From Shewanella glacialipiscicola (GTDB lineage: Bacteria; Pseudomonadota; Gammaproteobacteria; Enterobacterales; Shewanellaceae): a stretch of 43,457 nt of DNA. The notes below the pieces were generated by a model, which saw nothing but the letters and a program-made list of their open reading frames with translations, was not told the origin of the DNA and did not search any database. A program made the translations under genes and the position numbers. The stretch spans positions 1-43,457 of the forward strand of contig NZ_JAKILU010000027.1 in assembly GCF_023283485.1 (NCBI RefSeq), given 5' to 3'. Below, one piece after another: positions 10,098 through 19,287 of the stretch (positions are counted from its first letter, which is position 1; each line of letters opens with the position of its first letter).

Positions 10098-11504
10098 ATG
10101 AAGCCCTATCAAAAAACTCTGCTCTCAAGTCTTATAATCGCCAGTGTAAGTGCCTGTCAAACCCAAGTTAAAATAGCTCCTACGACTGAAGTCGTTAAAT
10201 TACAGCAAGCGGCACTATCCTCCCAATTAGGCTACGATTTAGTCGAATCTCTTACCGTTGAGGTTGGCCCAAGACTCGCTGGAAGCCCAAAAGATATTAT
10301 CGCGGTAAATTGGGCAATGAATAAGCTAACAAGTCTTGGATTTGATCGTGTTTATAAAGAACCGGTACAAGTTCCTATTTGGGAACGAGGCGAAGCTAAC
10401 GCCAGAATCCTTTCTCCAGTAGAGCAGCCTCTTGTCATCACAGCGCTAGGGGGAAGTATTGCAACACCGAGCAGTGGAATACAGGCTCAAATAGTACGTT
10501 TTGATAGTTTAGAAGCACTTCAGCAAGCTAAGCCTGAAGCGGTCGAAGGTAAGATTGCCTTTATTGATCAAAAAACAGAACGTCATATAACCGGTGAAGG
10601 GTATGGTAAAAGTGTCGGCGGACGTTCAAAAGGGGCTGTCGTAGCAGCACAAAAAGGGGCTGTTGCTATCGTAATTCGCTCCATAGGCACAGACCATGAC
10701 CGCATGGCTCATACTGGCATTATGCGCTATCAAGATGGCGTTCCCCAGATCCCTGCTGCTGCCATGTCAAATCCTGATGCCGATTTAGTCAATGCACTAC
10801 TCAAGCGCGATCCCAATGCAATACTTGAATTATATATGTCACCCAAAGACTTAGGCTTTAATACTTCTTACAATGTGATTGCAGAAGTAACAGGCAGCAG
10901 TAAACCCAATGAAATCGTCCTTATTGGCGCGCACTTAGATTCGTGGGATGAAGGTACGGGTGCTATTGATGATGGCGCGGGAGTGGCAATTGTAACGGCG
11001 GCAGCTAAGCATATTCAAGATTTACCCATAAAACCCGCACGCACTGTGAGAGTCGTGTTATATGCTGCTGAAGAGATTGGGCTTATGGGCGGAAAAGCTT
11101 ATGCAGAAGCACATAAAGCCGAACTGCCATTGCACTATATTGCCGCAGAATCTGATTTTGGGGCAGGCCGAATCTATCAAATCGATACCAAGGTTAACGA
11201 GAGCGCATTTACAGCGGTACAAAAGGCACTGAGCCCAATGTCATTCAATAGTGTTATATTGGGTAATAACCAAGCTTCTGGTGGGCCTGATGTGTCTATG
11301 CTGCCCGCTTTAGGTGTACCGGTTGCCTCACTGAGACAAGATGGTCACGATTACTTCGATTACCATCACACACCAAATGATACTTTAGATAAAATAGATC
11401 CCGCAGCGTTAGCTCAAAACGTTGCTGCTTATGCACAATTTGCTTATATCATGGCAAACTCAACCATAGTACTAACACCTTTTACCCGTTCATCTAAAGA
11501 GTAG
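10098..11504 (+). CDS. M28-family zinc metallopeptidase, predicted lipoprotein
   Basis: Predicted exported dizinc aminopeptidase or carboxypeptidase of family M28. The start at ATG 10098 (MKPYQKTLL) has AAAGGA eight bases upstream. The open frame extends nine codons further but without a better site. A lipoprotein signal ends at VSAC, so Cys20 would be the lipidated residue. A PA-like insert covers roughly residues 110-240. The catalytic core shows the family motifs: LIGAHLDSWDEGTGAIDDGAG (zinc His and bridging Asp), AAEEIGLMGG (catalytic Glu pair), SDFGAG, and the C-terminal zinc His in DYHHTPNDTLD. All key residues appear intact. It stands alone between hlyU and yaaA. The substrate is unknown. 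Confidence 0.9.
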   Translation: MKPYQKTLLSSLIIASVSACQTQVKIAPTTEVVKLQQAALSSQLGYDLVESLTVEVGPRLAGSPKDIIAVNWAMNKLTSLGFDRVYKEPVQVPIWERGEANARILSPVEQPLVITALGGSIATPSSGIQAQIVRFDSLEALQQAKPEAVEGKIAFIDQKTERHITGEGYGKSVGGRSKGAVVAAQKGAVAIVIRSIGTDHDRMAHTGIMRYQDGVPQIPAAAMSNPDADLVNALLKRDPNAILELYMSPKDLGFNTSYNVIAEVTGSSKPNEIVLIGAHLDSWDEGTGAIDDGAGVAIVTAAAKHIQDLPIKPARTVRVVLYAAEEIGLMGGKAYAEAHKAELPLHYIAAESDFGAGRIYQIDTKVNESAFTAVQKALSPMSFNSVILGNNQASGGPDVSMLPALGVPVASLRQDGHDYFDYHHTPNDTLDKIDPAALAQNVAAYAQFAYIMANSTIVLTPFTRSSKE

Positions 11505-11567
11505 CGCTATATGAGTAGAGGACAGGATTAGCGGTTCTCTACTCATAAAAGTCATCTTAATATTCTG

Positions 11568-12341
11568 CTATTGTTCATCGCGTAAAAATGTAGGTGTCGC
11601 TGGAGAACTTTGTTCTTCACTATAATAATAACCTGCAACATCAAATGCTTTTAGTCCGGCTAAACTATTAACTTGGTTCTGAATAAGATATCTCGCCATC
11701 ATACCGCGAGCACGTTTAGCAAAAAAACTGATGACTTTATATTGGCCCTTTTTACAATCTTTAAAGGCAGGCGTAATTAATTGCCCTTGAAGTTTTTTAA
11801 CTTTTATCGCCTTAAAATATTCATTAGAAGCAAGATTAATAATAATGTCGTTCTCGTGTTCTACGAGTGCTTTATTCACAGCTTCAGTTAATGTGTCGCC
11901 CCAAAACTCATAGAGGTTTTTACCTTTAGGATTTGCTAACGATGTACCCATTTCTAAGCGGTAAGGTAAAATTAAATCGAGTGGTCTTAATAAGCCATAA
12001 AGACCCGATAAAATACGTAACTGTGACTGAGTTTGAGTTATCTCAGTTTCAGATAAAGTATCGGCATCAAACCCCGTGTACACATCCCCTCTAAAAGCAA
12101 AAATAGCTTGCTTAGCATTATCTAAATTCAGGTTTGGCTGCCATTGCCCAAAACGCGCCGCGTTTAAACCCGCAATTTTGTCGCTTACTTTCATTAAAGA
12201 GGCTATATCTGCAGGCGTCAATTGTTGGCAGACTTGGATCAACTCCTGACTAGACGTTAAAAAGTCAGATTGTGAGTGCTCTTTGGTTAAAGCTGGCTGT
12301 TCAAAATCTAGGGTTTTCGCAGGTGAAACTAATATCAACAT
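11568..12341 (-). CDS. yaaA: Peroxide stress protein YaaA (UPF0246)
   Basis: YaaA-family protein. In E. coli it is induced by OxyR and limits intracellular free iron during peroxide stress. The full family pattern is present: [14 protein letters not shown] at the N-terminus, [51 protein letters not shown], and [12 protein letters not shown] near the end. The length of 257 residues is normal. The ATG has TTAGGAG seven bases upstream. The gene converges with the M28 peptidase gene. No OxyR site was recognised. Confidence 0.95.
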   Translation of the reverse strand: MLILVSPAKTLDFEQPALTKEHSQSDFLTSSQELIQVCQQLTPADIASLMKVSDKIAGLNAARFGQWQPNLNLDNAKQAIFAFRGDVYTGFDADTLSETEITQTQSQLRILSGLYGLLRPLDLILPYRLEMGTSLANPKGKNLYEFWGDTLTEAVNKALVEHENDIIINLASNEYFKAIKVKKLQGQLITPAFKDCKKGQYKVISFFAKRARGMMARYLIQNQVNSLAGLKAFDVAGYYYSEEQSSPATPTFLRDEQ

Positions 12342-12393
12342 TAAAAACTCCTAACATAAAACAATAATAAGTCACTATGATACTGAACGAAAA

Positions 12394-12427
12394 TAAAAAA
12401 ACCACGCTTTAACAGCGTGGTTTTTTC
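12394..12427 (-). terminator. Rho-independent terminator of the alanine symporter gene
   Basis: Hairpin AACCACGCT / AGCGTGGTT with a short loop lies about 50 bases past the symporter stop and is followed in the minus direction by TTTTTTATT. It is flanked by A and T runs on both sides. yaaA transcription begins beyond it. Confidence 0.85.
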
Positions 12428-12477
12428 GATTATAGCTATCCGTTTTATATCTCGTTAATAATTAAATCAAACAATGC

Positions 12478-13920
12478 TTAAGACTTTTTAGCAGGTGCCA
12501 TGGTGGTATCTTGCCAAATATCATCGTCAAGCTGATCTAATAACTCTGGAAATTTACTACGGTCAAACTCGGGTGTTTTACCGGCTTTAATTTGGTCGCG
12601 ATAATCATTAATTACACGAATCGCCAAGCTCGATAATAGCAATAGGGCCACAATGTTAACGATAGCCATTAACCCCATTGAAACGTCAGCAAGATCCCAC
12701 ACCAAGCTTATCTTAGCAACCGCGCCAAACATGACCATACCGAGAACACACAAGCGGAACAAAGGTAACGCTTTAGTACTATTTCCGGTTAAAAACATCA
12801 CATTTGTCTCAGCGTACGAGTAGTTGGCTATGATAGATGTAAAACAGAATAAGAAGATCGCCACCGCAATAAATGCTCCCCCCCAATCACCAACATGGGA
12901 TGACATCGCATTAATAGTGAGACGAATACCATCATCACTTGAGCCAATATCACCAGAAAGTAGAATGATCGCAGCCGTTGCCGTACAAATAACGATAGTA
13001 TCAACAAATACGCCCATCATTTGTACAAAGCCTTGGGATGCTGGATGATTCGGATTAGGTGATGCACTTGCTGCAACGTTAGCCGCGCTACCCATACCAG
13101 CCTCATTCGAGAACAAACCACGAGCAATACCAGCTTGCATCGCCTGTGCCACAGTATAAGCCACACCACCAGCAGCGGCTTCTTGCCAACCAAAAGCACT
13201 CTTCACAATTAAACTAATAATTGCAGGCAATTGTTCTATATTGAAAATAACAATAATAAATGCAACAAGAATGTAGGCAAGCGCCATAATAGGCACGATA
13301 AACTCAGACACTCGGGCAACTTTACGTAAACCACCAATAATTACAAAACCACTGGCGATAACTAATCCAATACCGACATAAGTGGGATCTAGACCAAATA
13401 CACGCTCCATAGCACCGGTAATGGTATTAGCCTGTACGGCATTAAATACTAAACCAAATGCGATAATCAGGAAGAAAGCAAACAATACGCCCATCCAGCG
13501 TTGCCCTAATCCTTTCTCCATGTAGTAAGAAGGACCACCGCGAAACTGGCCATCGTTATCTCTTACTTTATAAACTTGCGCTAAGGTTGATTCAACCATA
13601 GCGGTCGCCATACCCAAAACAGCAATTACCCACATCCAAAATACTGCGCCAGGGCCTGCAGCACCAATAGCAACAGCAACACCGGCCATATTACCTGCAC
13701 CGACACGGGCGGCCATACTGGTACAAAAGACTTGAAATGAAGACAGACCGCTATCGCAACCCTGGCGGCTTATGGTCATGACTTTGATGGAGTGTTTAAA
13801 GTAGGTTAATTGGATAAAGCCAAGCCTTACCGTAAAGTAGAGACCCGCTCCTACTAACCCGTACACTAATAATTTGCCCCAAAGTAGCGCATTCAAAAAA
13901 TTAACTATGGTTTCTAACAT
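12478..13920 (-). CDS. Sodium:alanine symporter family protein (AGCS)
   Basis: Inner-membrane importer of the AGCS family that takes up alanine or glycine with sodium. About 11 hydrophobic segments cover 480 residues. Family motifs are visible: GAGNMAGVAVAIGAAGPGAVFWMW near residues 75-97, FRGGPSYYMEKGLG, RGLFSNEAGMGSAANVAASA, and the C-terminal NDYRDQIKAGKTPEFD tail. It is divergent from xfp across a 428-base region holding a perfect CRP-type palindrome, so catabolite control is plausible. The exact substrate cannot be told from sequence. Confidence 0.93.
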   Translation of the reverse strand: MLETIVNFLNALLWGKLLVYGLVGAGLYFTVRLGFIQLTYFKHSIKVMTISRQGCDSGLSSFQVFCTSMAARVGAGNMAGVAVAIGAAGPGAVFWMWVIAVLGMATAMVESTLAQVYKVRDNDGQFRGGPSYYMEKGLGQRWMGVLFAFFLIIAFGLVFNAVQANTITGAMERVFGLDPTYVGIGLVIASGFVIIGGLRKVARVSEFIVPIMALAYILVAFIIVIFNIEQLPAIISLIVKSAFGWQEAAAGGVAYTVAQAMQAGIARGLFSNEAGMGSAANVAASASPNPNHPASQGFVQMMGVFVDTIVICTATAAIILLSGDIGSSDDGIRLTINAMSSHVGDWGGAFIAVAIFLFCFTSIIANYSYAETNVMFLTGNSTKALPLFRLCVLGMVMFGAVAKISLVWDLADVSMGLMAIVNIVALLLLSSLAIRVINDYRDQIKAGKTPEFDRSKFPELLDQLDDDIWQDTTMAPAKKS

Positions 13921-14116
13921 ATTATTTTACTTATTCCCGTAGCAAATGCCCCCTAATCATAATTAAAGGCACAACATCAATGGTGAATGAATCTTTACAA
14001 GATTAAAGGTAAGAATTTCGGCAGATTTAATTGTTTAAATTATCCATCTGTGACTTTACAACATCACAGCTACCGAATTCAACGCAGCAAAATAGCACAA
14101 TATTCGAAATCAACCA

Positions 14117-14132
14117 TGTGATCAAGCTCACA
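14117..14132. promoter_or_regulatory. Perfect CRP-type binding site
   Basis: TGTGATCAAGCTCACA has both half-sites (TGTGA and TCACA) exactly on consensus with the required 6-base spacer. It lies about 200 bases upstream of the alanine symporter start and about 215 bases upstream of xfp. Either or both may be cAMP-CRP controlled. The assignment is by consensus only. Confidence 0.75.
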
Positions 14133-14273
14133 CTTGTAGTTTCAAACAACCTGGATATTACTAAGTACAGCTCAAGATAAGCTACTGTTAAATCAACACT
14201 AACAAAACTATCTAGATACATCATTTATTTTAACAGTAAAAACAACTTTCAAAACTTGGATGTTGGGCACATT

Positions 14274-14292
14274 TTTGTAATAAAATTACAAA
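14274..14292. promoter_or_regulatory. HexR-type operator upstream of xfp
   Basis: TTTGTAATAAAATTACAAA is a perfect inverted repeat with 8-bp arms and a 3-base centre. It fits the HexR motif described for Shewanella (TGTAAT, three A/T, ATTACA). A possible -10 element TATAGT begins at 14293, directly after it, so bound HexR would cover the space upstream of the -10. That fits repression relieved by KDPG. It lies 57 bases before the xfp ATG. Confidence 0.75.
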
Positions 14293-14348
14293 TATAGTAA
14301 TCCCATAGAAACTTCAATTATCTCTTGTTTGTTTTAGTGAGGCTTAAT

Positions 14349-16715
14349 ATGACACAAGTACACGAAATCAATGCTCTGAAAAAATACGTCAGAGCGACTA
14401 ACTTTCTTGCGACCTCGCAAATTTATCTCAAACAAAACGTCCTGCATAAGCGTCCACTTGCCCACACCGATATTAAGCCGCGTTTATTGGGACATTGGGG
14501 AACTTGCCCTGGGATTAACTTTGTTTACGCTAACATTAATAGACTGATCGTAAAGCATAATCGCTCATTCATTTATTTAGTTGGTCCTGGTCATGGTTTT
14601 CCTGCAGTACAAGCAAACTTATTTATAGAAGGCTCATTAAGCCACTTCTATCCAGAAACGATCCCTTACAATGAAACCGGTATCGAAGATATTTGTAAGA
14701 AGTTCTCCGCCGCTTATGGTTACCCTTCACATGCAAACCCTGAAGCCCCAGGACAAATCCTCGAAGGGGGTGAACTCGGTTATTCACTCTCTGTTGGTTG
14801 GGGTGCTGTATTAGATAATCCAGATTTAATCGCAACCGTTTTAATTGGTGACGGTGAGGCTGAAACTGGCCCATTAGCCGCATCTTGGTATGCAAACCGC
14901 TTAGTTTCTCCTGCGACAAGTGGTGCAGTTTTACCGATTGTACATATTAATGGTTATAAAATTTCTGGACCAACGCGCATGGGTCGTATGAGCCATGAAG
15001 AATTGGATATGGAGTTCCGTGGTCTTGGCTACTTTCCCATCATAGTGGATAACGAATTAGCTGAAGATATTTATGTGCAGATGACTAATGCCATGGATAC
15101 CGCTTATACCATGATCAATGATATCCAACGCCGCGCACGCAGCGGTGAAGATGTTGTTAAGCCTAAATGGCCCGTCATTTTAATGCGCACGGCCAAAGGT
15201 TGGACGGGCGTAAGTGAATATAGTGGTAAAAAGCTAGAAGGTAACTGCGAATCACACCAAGTGATCGTTAATAAATGTGCCACCGATAAAGGTCATTTAG
15301 AAGCGTTAGATAATTGGTTGGCTAGTTATAACTTCCAAGAACTTTATCAAATGAATGACAAAGGCGAATTGATTTTTGATGCCGATATTTGTTCACTCAT
15401 TCCACCAAAACAACTTGCCTGTGGTCGTCAACATTTGACCTATGGTGGTGAAGTCGTTAGAGCCTTAAACAACCCAGATCTCGAAAAACTCTGTTATGGC
15501 CCCGAAGTACCACGTGGTCATCGTGGATACTCAATGTTGAAAATGGGCGAATGGATGCGTGACGCATTTAAATTAAACCGTGATCAACGTAACTTACGTA
15601 TTTTCAGCCCTGACGAAACCTATTCAAATCAACTTCAAGCTGTATTTGAAGAAACCGATCGTGCATGGCAATGGCCGATTGAGAGCTGGGATGAAGATAT
15701 GTCTCGCGAAGGACGAGTAATTGAACTCCTTTCTGAAAACTTACTGTTTGGTATGCTTCACGGCTACACAGTGACAGGTCGTCACGGTATGCTGCCAACT
15801 TACGAAGCCTTCTCGCAAGTGATTTCATCGATGGCTGATCAATACTGTAAATACGTCTATGCAAGCCAAGGTGTACATTTCCGTAAACCATTGCCAGCAT
15901 GCAACGTCGTATTGTCTTCGCTCCTAGAACGTCAAGATCACAATGGTTATTCACATCAAAACCCATCGTTCTTAGGCGCTATGCTAGAGAAGCATCCTAA
16001 GATCATTTCAGCATACTTGCCTGCTGATGCCAACAGTACACTGGTTTATACTGAACGTGCTTATGCTGATCGCGACAAACTCAACATTTTAGTTGCTGGT
16101 AAAAAAGAACTACCACAATGGTTGAGCTTAGAAGAAGCCCGTAAACAAGCAAAAGATGGTGTGATGGTGTGGGATTTTGCATCAGATGAAAATCCAGATA
16201 TTGTACTAGCAGGCTGTGGTGATTATGTCACTCAAGAATGTATGGCAGCTTTAGTAGCCATTAGAGAATTGCTACCTAGAGTAAGAATTCGCTTCGTAAG
16301 CGTCACCGAATTAAGCAGTGATGGCTTAGGTAGCCGCAAGTTTAAAGAAAAACCTTGGTTAATGGACGAAATATTTACTCAAGATAAAGGCGTGGTATTT
16401 AACTATCATGGATACCCAAATACTATCAAAAAATTAGTTTTTGATTACAAAGGCAGCCGCCGATTTAGAATCAAAGGTTATGAAGAAGAAGGCTCAACAA
16501 CTACACCATTTGATATGGGTGTACGTAATGGCACTTCACGCTATCACTTAGTTATTGATATGGCCTACAAGCTTTTCCAACAGGGCGTTATTGATGAAAC
16601 GGTGCACGTCTCTATCACCACAAATATGCTGCAAAAACTAGTTGATCATCGCAACTATATTAAAGCAAATGGGGTCGACCCAATAGAGATTGAAAACTGG
16701 ATATGGACACGCTAA
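14349..16715 (+). CDS. xfp: Xylulose-5-phosphate/fructose-6-phosphate phosphoketolase
   Basis: Thiamine-diphosphate enzyme that cleaves xylulose-5-P, and often fructose-6-P, with phosphate to acetyl-P plus a C3 or C4 sugar phosphate. The family is unmistakable: LGHWGTCPGINFVYAN near residue 50, SHFYPETIPYNETG, the ThDP-binding GDGEAETGPLAASWYANR near residue 166, and YTVTGRHGMLPTYEAF with SHQNPSFLG in the C-terminal half. I start it at ATG 14349 (MTQVHEINALKKY), which has GAGG seven bases upstream; the open frame runs eight codons further. The length of 788 residues is normal. It has its own terminator. The HexR-type palindrome upstream ties it to sugar catabolism. No ackA or pta is adjacent to convert the acetyl-P. 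Confidence 0.97.
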   Translation: MTQVHEINALKKYVRATNFLATSQIYLKQNVLHKRPLAHTDIKPRLLGHWGTCPGINFVYANINRLIVKHNRSFIYLVGPGHGFPAVQANLFIEGSLSHFYPETIPYNETGIEDICKKFSAAYGYPSHANPEAPGQILEGGELGYSLSVGWGAVLDNPDLIATVLIGDGEAETGPLAASWYANRLVSPATSGAVLPIVHINGYKISGPTRMGRMSHEELDMEFRGLGYFPIIVDNELAEDIYVQMTNAMDTAYTMINDIQRRARSGEDVVKPKWPVILMRTAKGWTGVSEYSGKKLEGNCESHQVIVNKCATDKGHLEALDNWLASYNFQELYQMNDKGELIFDADICSLIPPKQLACGRQHLTYGGEVVRALNNPDLEKLCYGPEVPRGHRGYSMLKMGEWMRDAFKLNRDQRNLRIFSPDETYSNQLQAVFEETDRAWQWPIESWDEDMSREGRVIELLSENLLFGMLHGYTVTGRHGMLPTYEAFSQVISSMADQYCKYVYASQGVHFRKPLPACNVVLSSLLERQDHNGYSHQNPSFLGAMLEKHPKIISAYLPADANSTLVYTERAYADRDKLNILVAGKKELPQWLSLEEARKQAKDGVMVWDFASDENPDIVLAGCGDYVTQECMAALVAIRELLPRVRIRFVSVTELSSDGLGSRKFKEKPWLMDEIFTQDKGVVFNYHGYPNTIKKLVFDYKGSRRFRIKGYEEEGSTTTPFDMGVRNGTSRYHLVIDMAYKLFQQGVIDETVHVSITTNMLQKLVDHRNYIKANGVDPIEIENWIWTR

Positions 16716-16746
16716 AACACGTGTTAATTTGACAATTAAGTATATT

Positions 16747-16775
16747 AAAAGGCACTCATAATAGTGCCTTTTTTA
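16747..16775 (+). terminator. Rho-independent terminator of xfp
   Basis: Stem AAAAGGCACT / AGTGCCTTTT with a CATAAT loop and a T run, about 30 bases past the xfp stop. Confidence 0.9.
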
Positions 16776-16953
16776 CATTTAAAGATGACTTACCGAATGA
16801 TTCCCCTTAAAAAGGAAAATCTTAATGCTGGAAAAATTTAACAAACCAAGTGATAATCAAACAGCTGGCTACAATCTCTAAAGGATCCCCACACTAAGTG
16901 CTAGCGATGTTTTGCACAATGATACAAAACATATTGGTGGAGAATCATAATCA

Positions 16954-18060
16954 ATGGACTTAAATAAAATGATGAAGAACACATTAAAGATAGTTTTACT
17001 TACATCAATGCTTCCATTTGCAGCCAGTGCATCTCAGGAGCTAACCCCTTGGTATGTCGGCGCAGGTTTAGGCGTTAATAACTACGAACACGTAGCGACC
17101 CAAAATGGCTCAGATGATTCATTCGCATGGGATATCTTTGCTGGTTACATGTTTAATGATTACTTCGGTGCCGAAATCGGTTTCCGTGATTTAGGCAATG
17201 CTGATTGGACCGCTGCTGGTATCAGCAATGATGCAGACGTTAAAGGTACAACTCTTGGTTTAGTCGGCTTATGGCCTCTAGCTAACCGTTGGAGCTTATC
17301 AGCTGAAGCCGGTGCTATGTACTACACGCTTGAGAACAGCCAAAACAATGGCCTCATCTCAAGCACATACAGCACAGATGACTTTGCACCATACTTCGGC
17401 GCAGGCGTTGGCTATAACTTCACTGACAACTTGAAGTTACAAGCTAAATACCGTCGTTATGAAAACTTAAATGACGATTACAATATTGTTGAAGCTGATA
17501 GTAACTACTGGGGTCTAGAACTGAGCTACCGTTTTGGTAACACAGTTGCAGCTGCACCAGTTGCCGCACCAGTTGTAGCAGCACCAGTTGATTCTGACAA
17601 CGATGGCGTTTACGACGACAAAGATCAGTGTCCAGCAACACCAGCAACTCACAAAGTTGACTCTGTTGGCTGTACTATCTATGAAAACGTGAAGAACAAA
17701 GAAGACGTAGGTTCAATCCAGTTTGCTAACGATTCTGCTGTAGTGAAAAATGTTTACTACAAAGATATCGAAAGACTAGCAAACTACATGAACAAGAACC
17801 CAGAGTTTACTGTTGAAATCGCTGGTCATGCCTCAAACGTAGGTAAGCCAGACTACAACATGGAGCTGTCTCATAAGCGTGCTAACGCCGTTGCTGACAT
17901 TCTTGTTAATAAATATGGCATCAGCCAGAGCCGTGTAACAGCCAAAGGCTATGGTGTTAATCAGCCACTAGTTGCTGGTGACTCTAAAGAAGCTCACGCT
18001 GCTAACCGTCGTATCGAAGCAATCGTAACGACGACGACTAAGCAACCTGTTCTGAAGTAA
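16954..18060 (+). CDS. ompA: OmpA-family outer membrane protein
   Basis: Outer membrane protein anchoring the envelope to peptidoglycan. A Sec signal peptide ends near ASA-SQ (about residue 27). It is followed by an eight-strand OmpA-type barrel to about residue 190, rich in alternating aromatic strands (WYVGAGLGVNNYE, YWGLELSYRFG). An Ala/Pro/Val linker and one thrombospondin type 3 repeat (DSDNDGVYDDKDQC...GC, calcium-binding type) follow. The C-terminal OmpA/MotB domain covers about 250-360, with HASNVGKPDYNMELSHKRANAV as the peptidoglycan-binding motif. The start at ATG 16954 has GGTGGAG about 10 bases upstream. The gene is monocistronic. Shewanella has several OmpA paralogues, so the symbol marks the family. 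Confidence 0.92.
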   Translation: MDLNKMMKNTLKIVLLTSMLPFAASASQELTPWYVGAGLGVNNYEHVATQNGSDDSFAWDIFAGYMFNDYFGAEIGFRDLGNADWTAAGISNDADVKGTTLGLVGLWPLANRWSLSAEAGAMYYTLENSQNNGLISSTYSTDDFAPYFGAGVGYNFTDNLKLQAKYRRYENLNDDYNIVEADSNYWGLELSYRFGNTVAAAPVAAPVVAAPVDSDNDGVYDDKDQCPATPATHKVDSVGCTIYENVKNKEDVGSIQFANDSAVVKNVYYKDIERLANYMNKNPEFTVEIAGHASNVGKPDYNMELSHKRANAVADILVNKYGISQSRVTAKGYGVNQPLVAGDSKEAHAANRRIEAIVTTTTKQPVLK

Positions 18061-18076
18061 TATTAATTACTGAAAT

Positions 18077-18105
18077 AAAAAAGTCGCTGCTTGCAGCGAC
18101 TTTTT
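18077..18105 (+). terminator. Rho-independent terminator of ompA
   Basis: Stem AAAAAGTCGCTGC / GCAGCGACTTTTT with a two-base loop, about 20 bases past the stop. Symmetric A and T tracts. Confidence 0.92.
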
Positions 18106-18209
18106 GTTTTTATGGGGTATACACTAAGGCAAGCGATAACTCTGTGTTAGTGCCAAGAAGATAACAAATCACTTGCATTAGGCCTAAATAGATTAAATCT
18201 TGTCATTTT

Positions 18210-18224
18210 TGTAATTTTTTTACA
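18210..18224. promoter_or_regulatory. HexR-type operator upstream of tal
   Basis: TGTAATTTTTTTACA matches the HexR motif TGTAAT-www-ATTACA with one mismatch (TTTACA in the right half). It lies 88 bases before the tal start, just upstream of a candidate -35. Position relative to the promoter differs from the xfp site. Confidence 0.6.
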
Positions 18225-18231
18225 TTCAAGG

Positions 18232-18260
18232 TTGGAAAAGTTGGCAAAATCGCTTCTAAT
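18232..18260 (+). promoter_or_regulatory. Candidate sigma-70 promoter of tal-pgi
   Basis: TTGGAA at 18232-18237, a 17-base spacer, and TCTAAT at 18255-18260. The start codon is 52 bases downstream. Moderate match only. Confidence 0.4.
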
Positions 18261-18311
18261 AGTCATCAGTGAATTCCGAGTTAAAACTGCTACCTGAGAA
18301 GGATGTTTTTC

Positions 18312-19268
18312 ATGGCCAATACATTAGAGCAACTCAAGTTATATACCACTATCGTCGCTGATACAGGCGATATCGAAGCAATCAAGCGCTACCAGCCTGA
18401 AGATGCGACAACTAATCCATCACTCATCTTAAAAGCGGCTCAAATTCCTGAATATGGATCCCTCATTGATAATGCGATTGATTGGGCCAAATCACAAAGT
18501 ACCGTTCTGGCACAACAACTTGATGATGCCAGCGACAAGCTAGCAGTCAACATTGGCGTTGAGATCCTAAAACTGGTTCCGGGTCGTATCTCTACTGAGG
18601 TTGATGCTCGTTTATCATTTGATAAAGAGAAATCGATCGCTAAAGCCCATAAGCTAGTTCGCCTCTATAAAGAAGCGGGTATTGATAAATCGCGCATTCT
18701 GATCAAACTAGCTTCAACTTGGGAAGGCATATGTGCCGCTAAGGAGCTAGAAAAAGAAGGTATTAACTGTAACTTAACCCTACTATTTAGCTTTGCCCAA
18801 GCACGTGCTTGCGCCGAAGCGGGTGCCTACCTAATTTCGCCTTTTGTTGGCCGTATTCTTGATTGGTACAAAAAAGATACTGGCAAAGATTATGATGCCG
18901 TGAATGACCCAGGGGTTATTTCAGTCACTGAGATTTACAACTATTACAAGCAGCACGGTTTTAGCACTGTTGTTATGGGCGCAAGTTTCCGTAATATCGG
19001 CGAAATTATTGAGCTAGCGGGTTGCGATCGCCTCACAATTGGCCCTTCTTTGTTAGAAGAATTAGCTAATTCACAAATAGACATCACACCTAAACTCGTT
19101 GCAGCAACAAGCACTGCGATGGCTGAAACGCCATTGACAGAAGCGCAATTCCGTTGGGACTTTAATCAAGATCCAATGGCAGTTGATAAGCTTGCAGAAG
19201 GTATTCGTAATTTTGCGATTGACCAAAGCAAACTTGAAGTCATGCTCACAGCTAAGCTGGCAAACTAA
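18312..19268 (+). CDS. tal: Transaldolase
   Basis: Moves a dihydroxyacetone unit between sedoheptulose-7-P and glyceraldehyde-3-P in the non-oxidative pentose phosphate pathway. The class I (TalB-type) fold is clear. The Schiff-base Lys132 is in [13 protein letters not shown], Asp17 in VADTGD, and Glu96 in [10 protein letters not shown]; the [10 protein letters not shown] motif is also present. I start at ATG 18312 (MANTLEQLK), because the ribosome site GAAGGA is correctly spaced for it; a second ATG three codons upstream overlaps that site. The length of 318 residues is normal. It is 19 bases upstream of pgi and forms an operon with it. Confidence 0.97.
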   Translation: MANTLEQLKLYTTIVADTGDIEAIKRYQPEDATTNPSLILKAAQIPEYGSLIDNAIDWAKSQSTVLAQQLDDASDKLAVNIGVEILKLVPGRISTEVDARLSFDKEKSIAKAHKLVRLYKEAGIDKSRILIKLASTWEGICAAKELEKEGINCNLTLLFSFAQARACAEAGAYLISPFVGRILDWYKKDTGKDYDAVNDPGVISVTEIYNYYKQHGFSTVVMGASFRNIGEIIELAGCDRLTIGPSLLEELANSQIDITPKLVAATSTAMAETPLTEAQFRWDFNQDPMAVDKLAEGIRNFAIDQSKLEVMLTAKLAN

Positions 19269-19287
19269 GCATTCTGGAGACGGTTAA

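Larger units (their letters stand above)
13921..14348. other. Divergent regulatory region between the AGCS symporter gene and xfp
   Basis: No convincing gene is seen in this 428-base, A/T-rich stretch. It contains a perfect CRP-type palindrome at 14117-14132 and a perfect HexR-type palindrome at 14274-14292, so it probably holds the promoters of both flanking genes. A 65-codon open frame at 14027-14224 has no recognisable features and is probably chance. Confidence 0.7.

Noticed and set aside
14027..14224. 65-codon minus-strand frame upstream of xfp
   Set aside because: It overlaps the CRP-type site, has no ribosome site, no family resemblance, and sits in a regulatory region.
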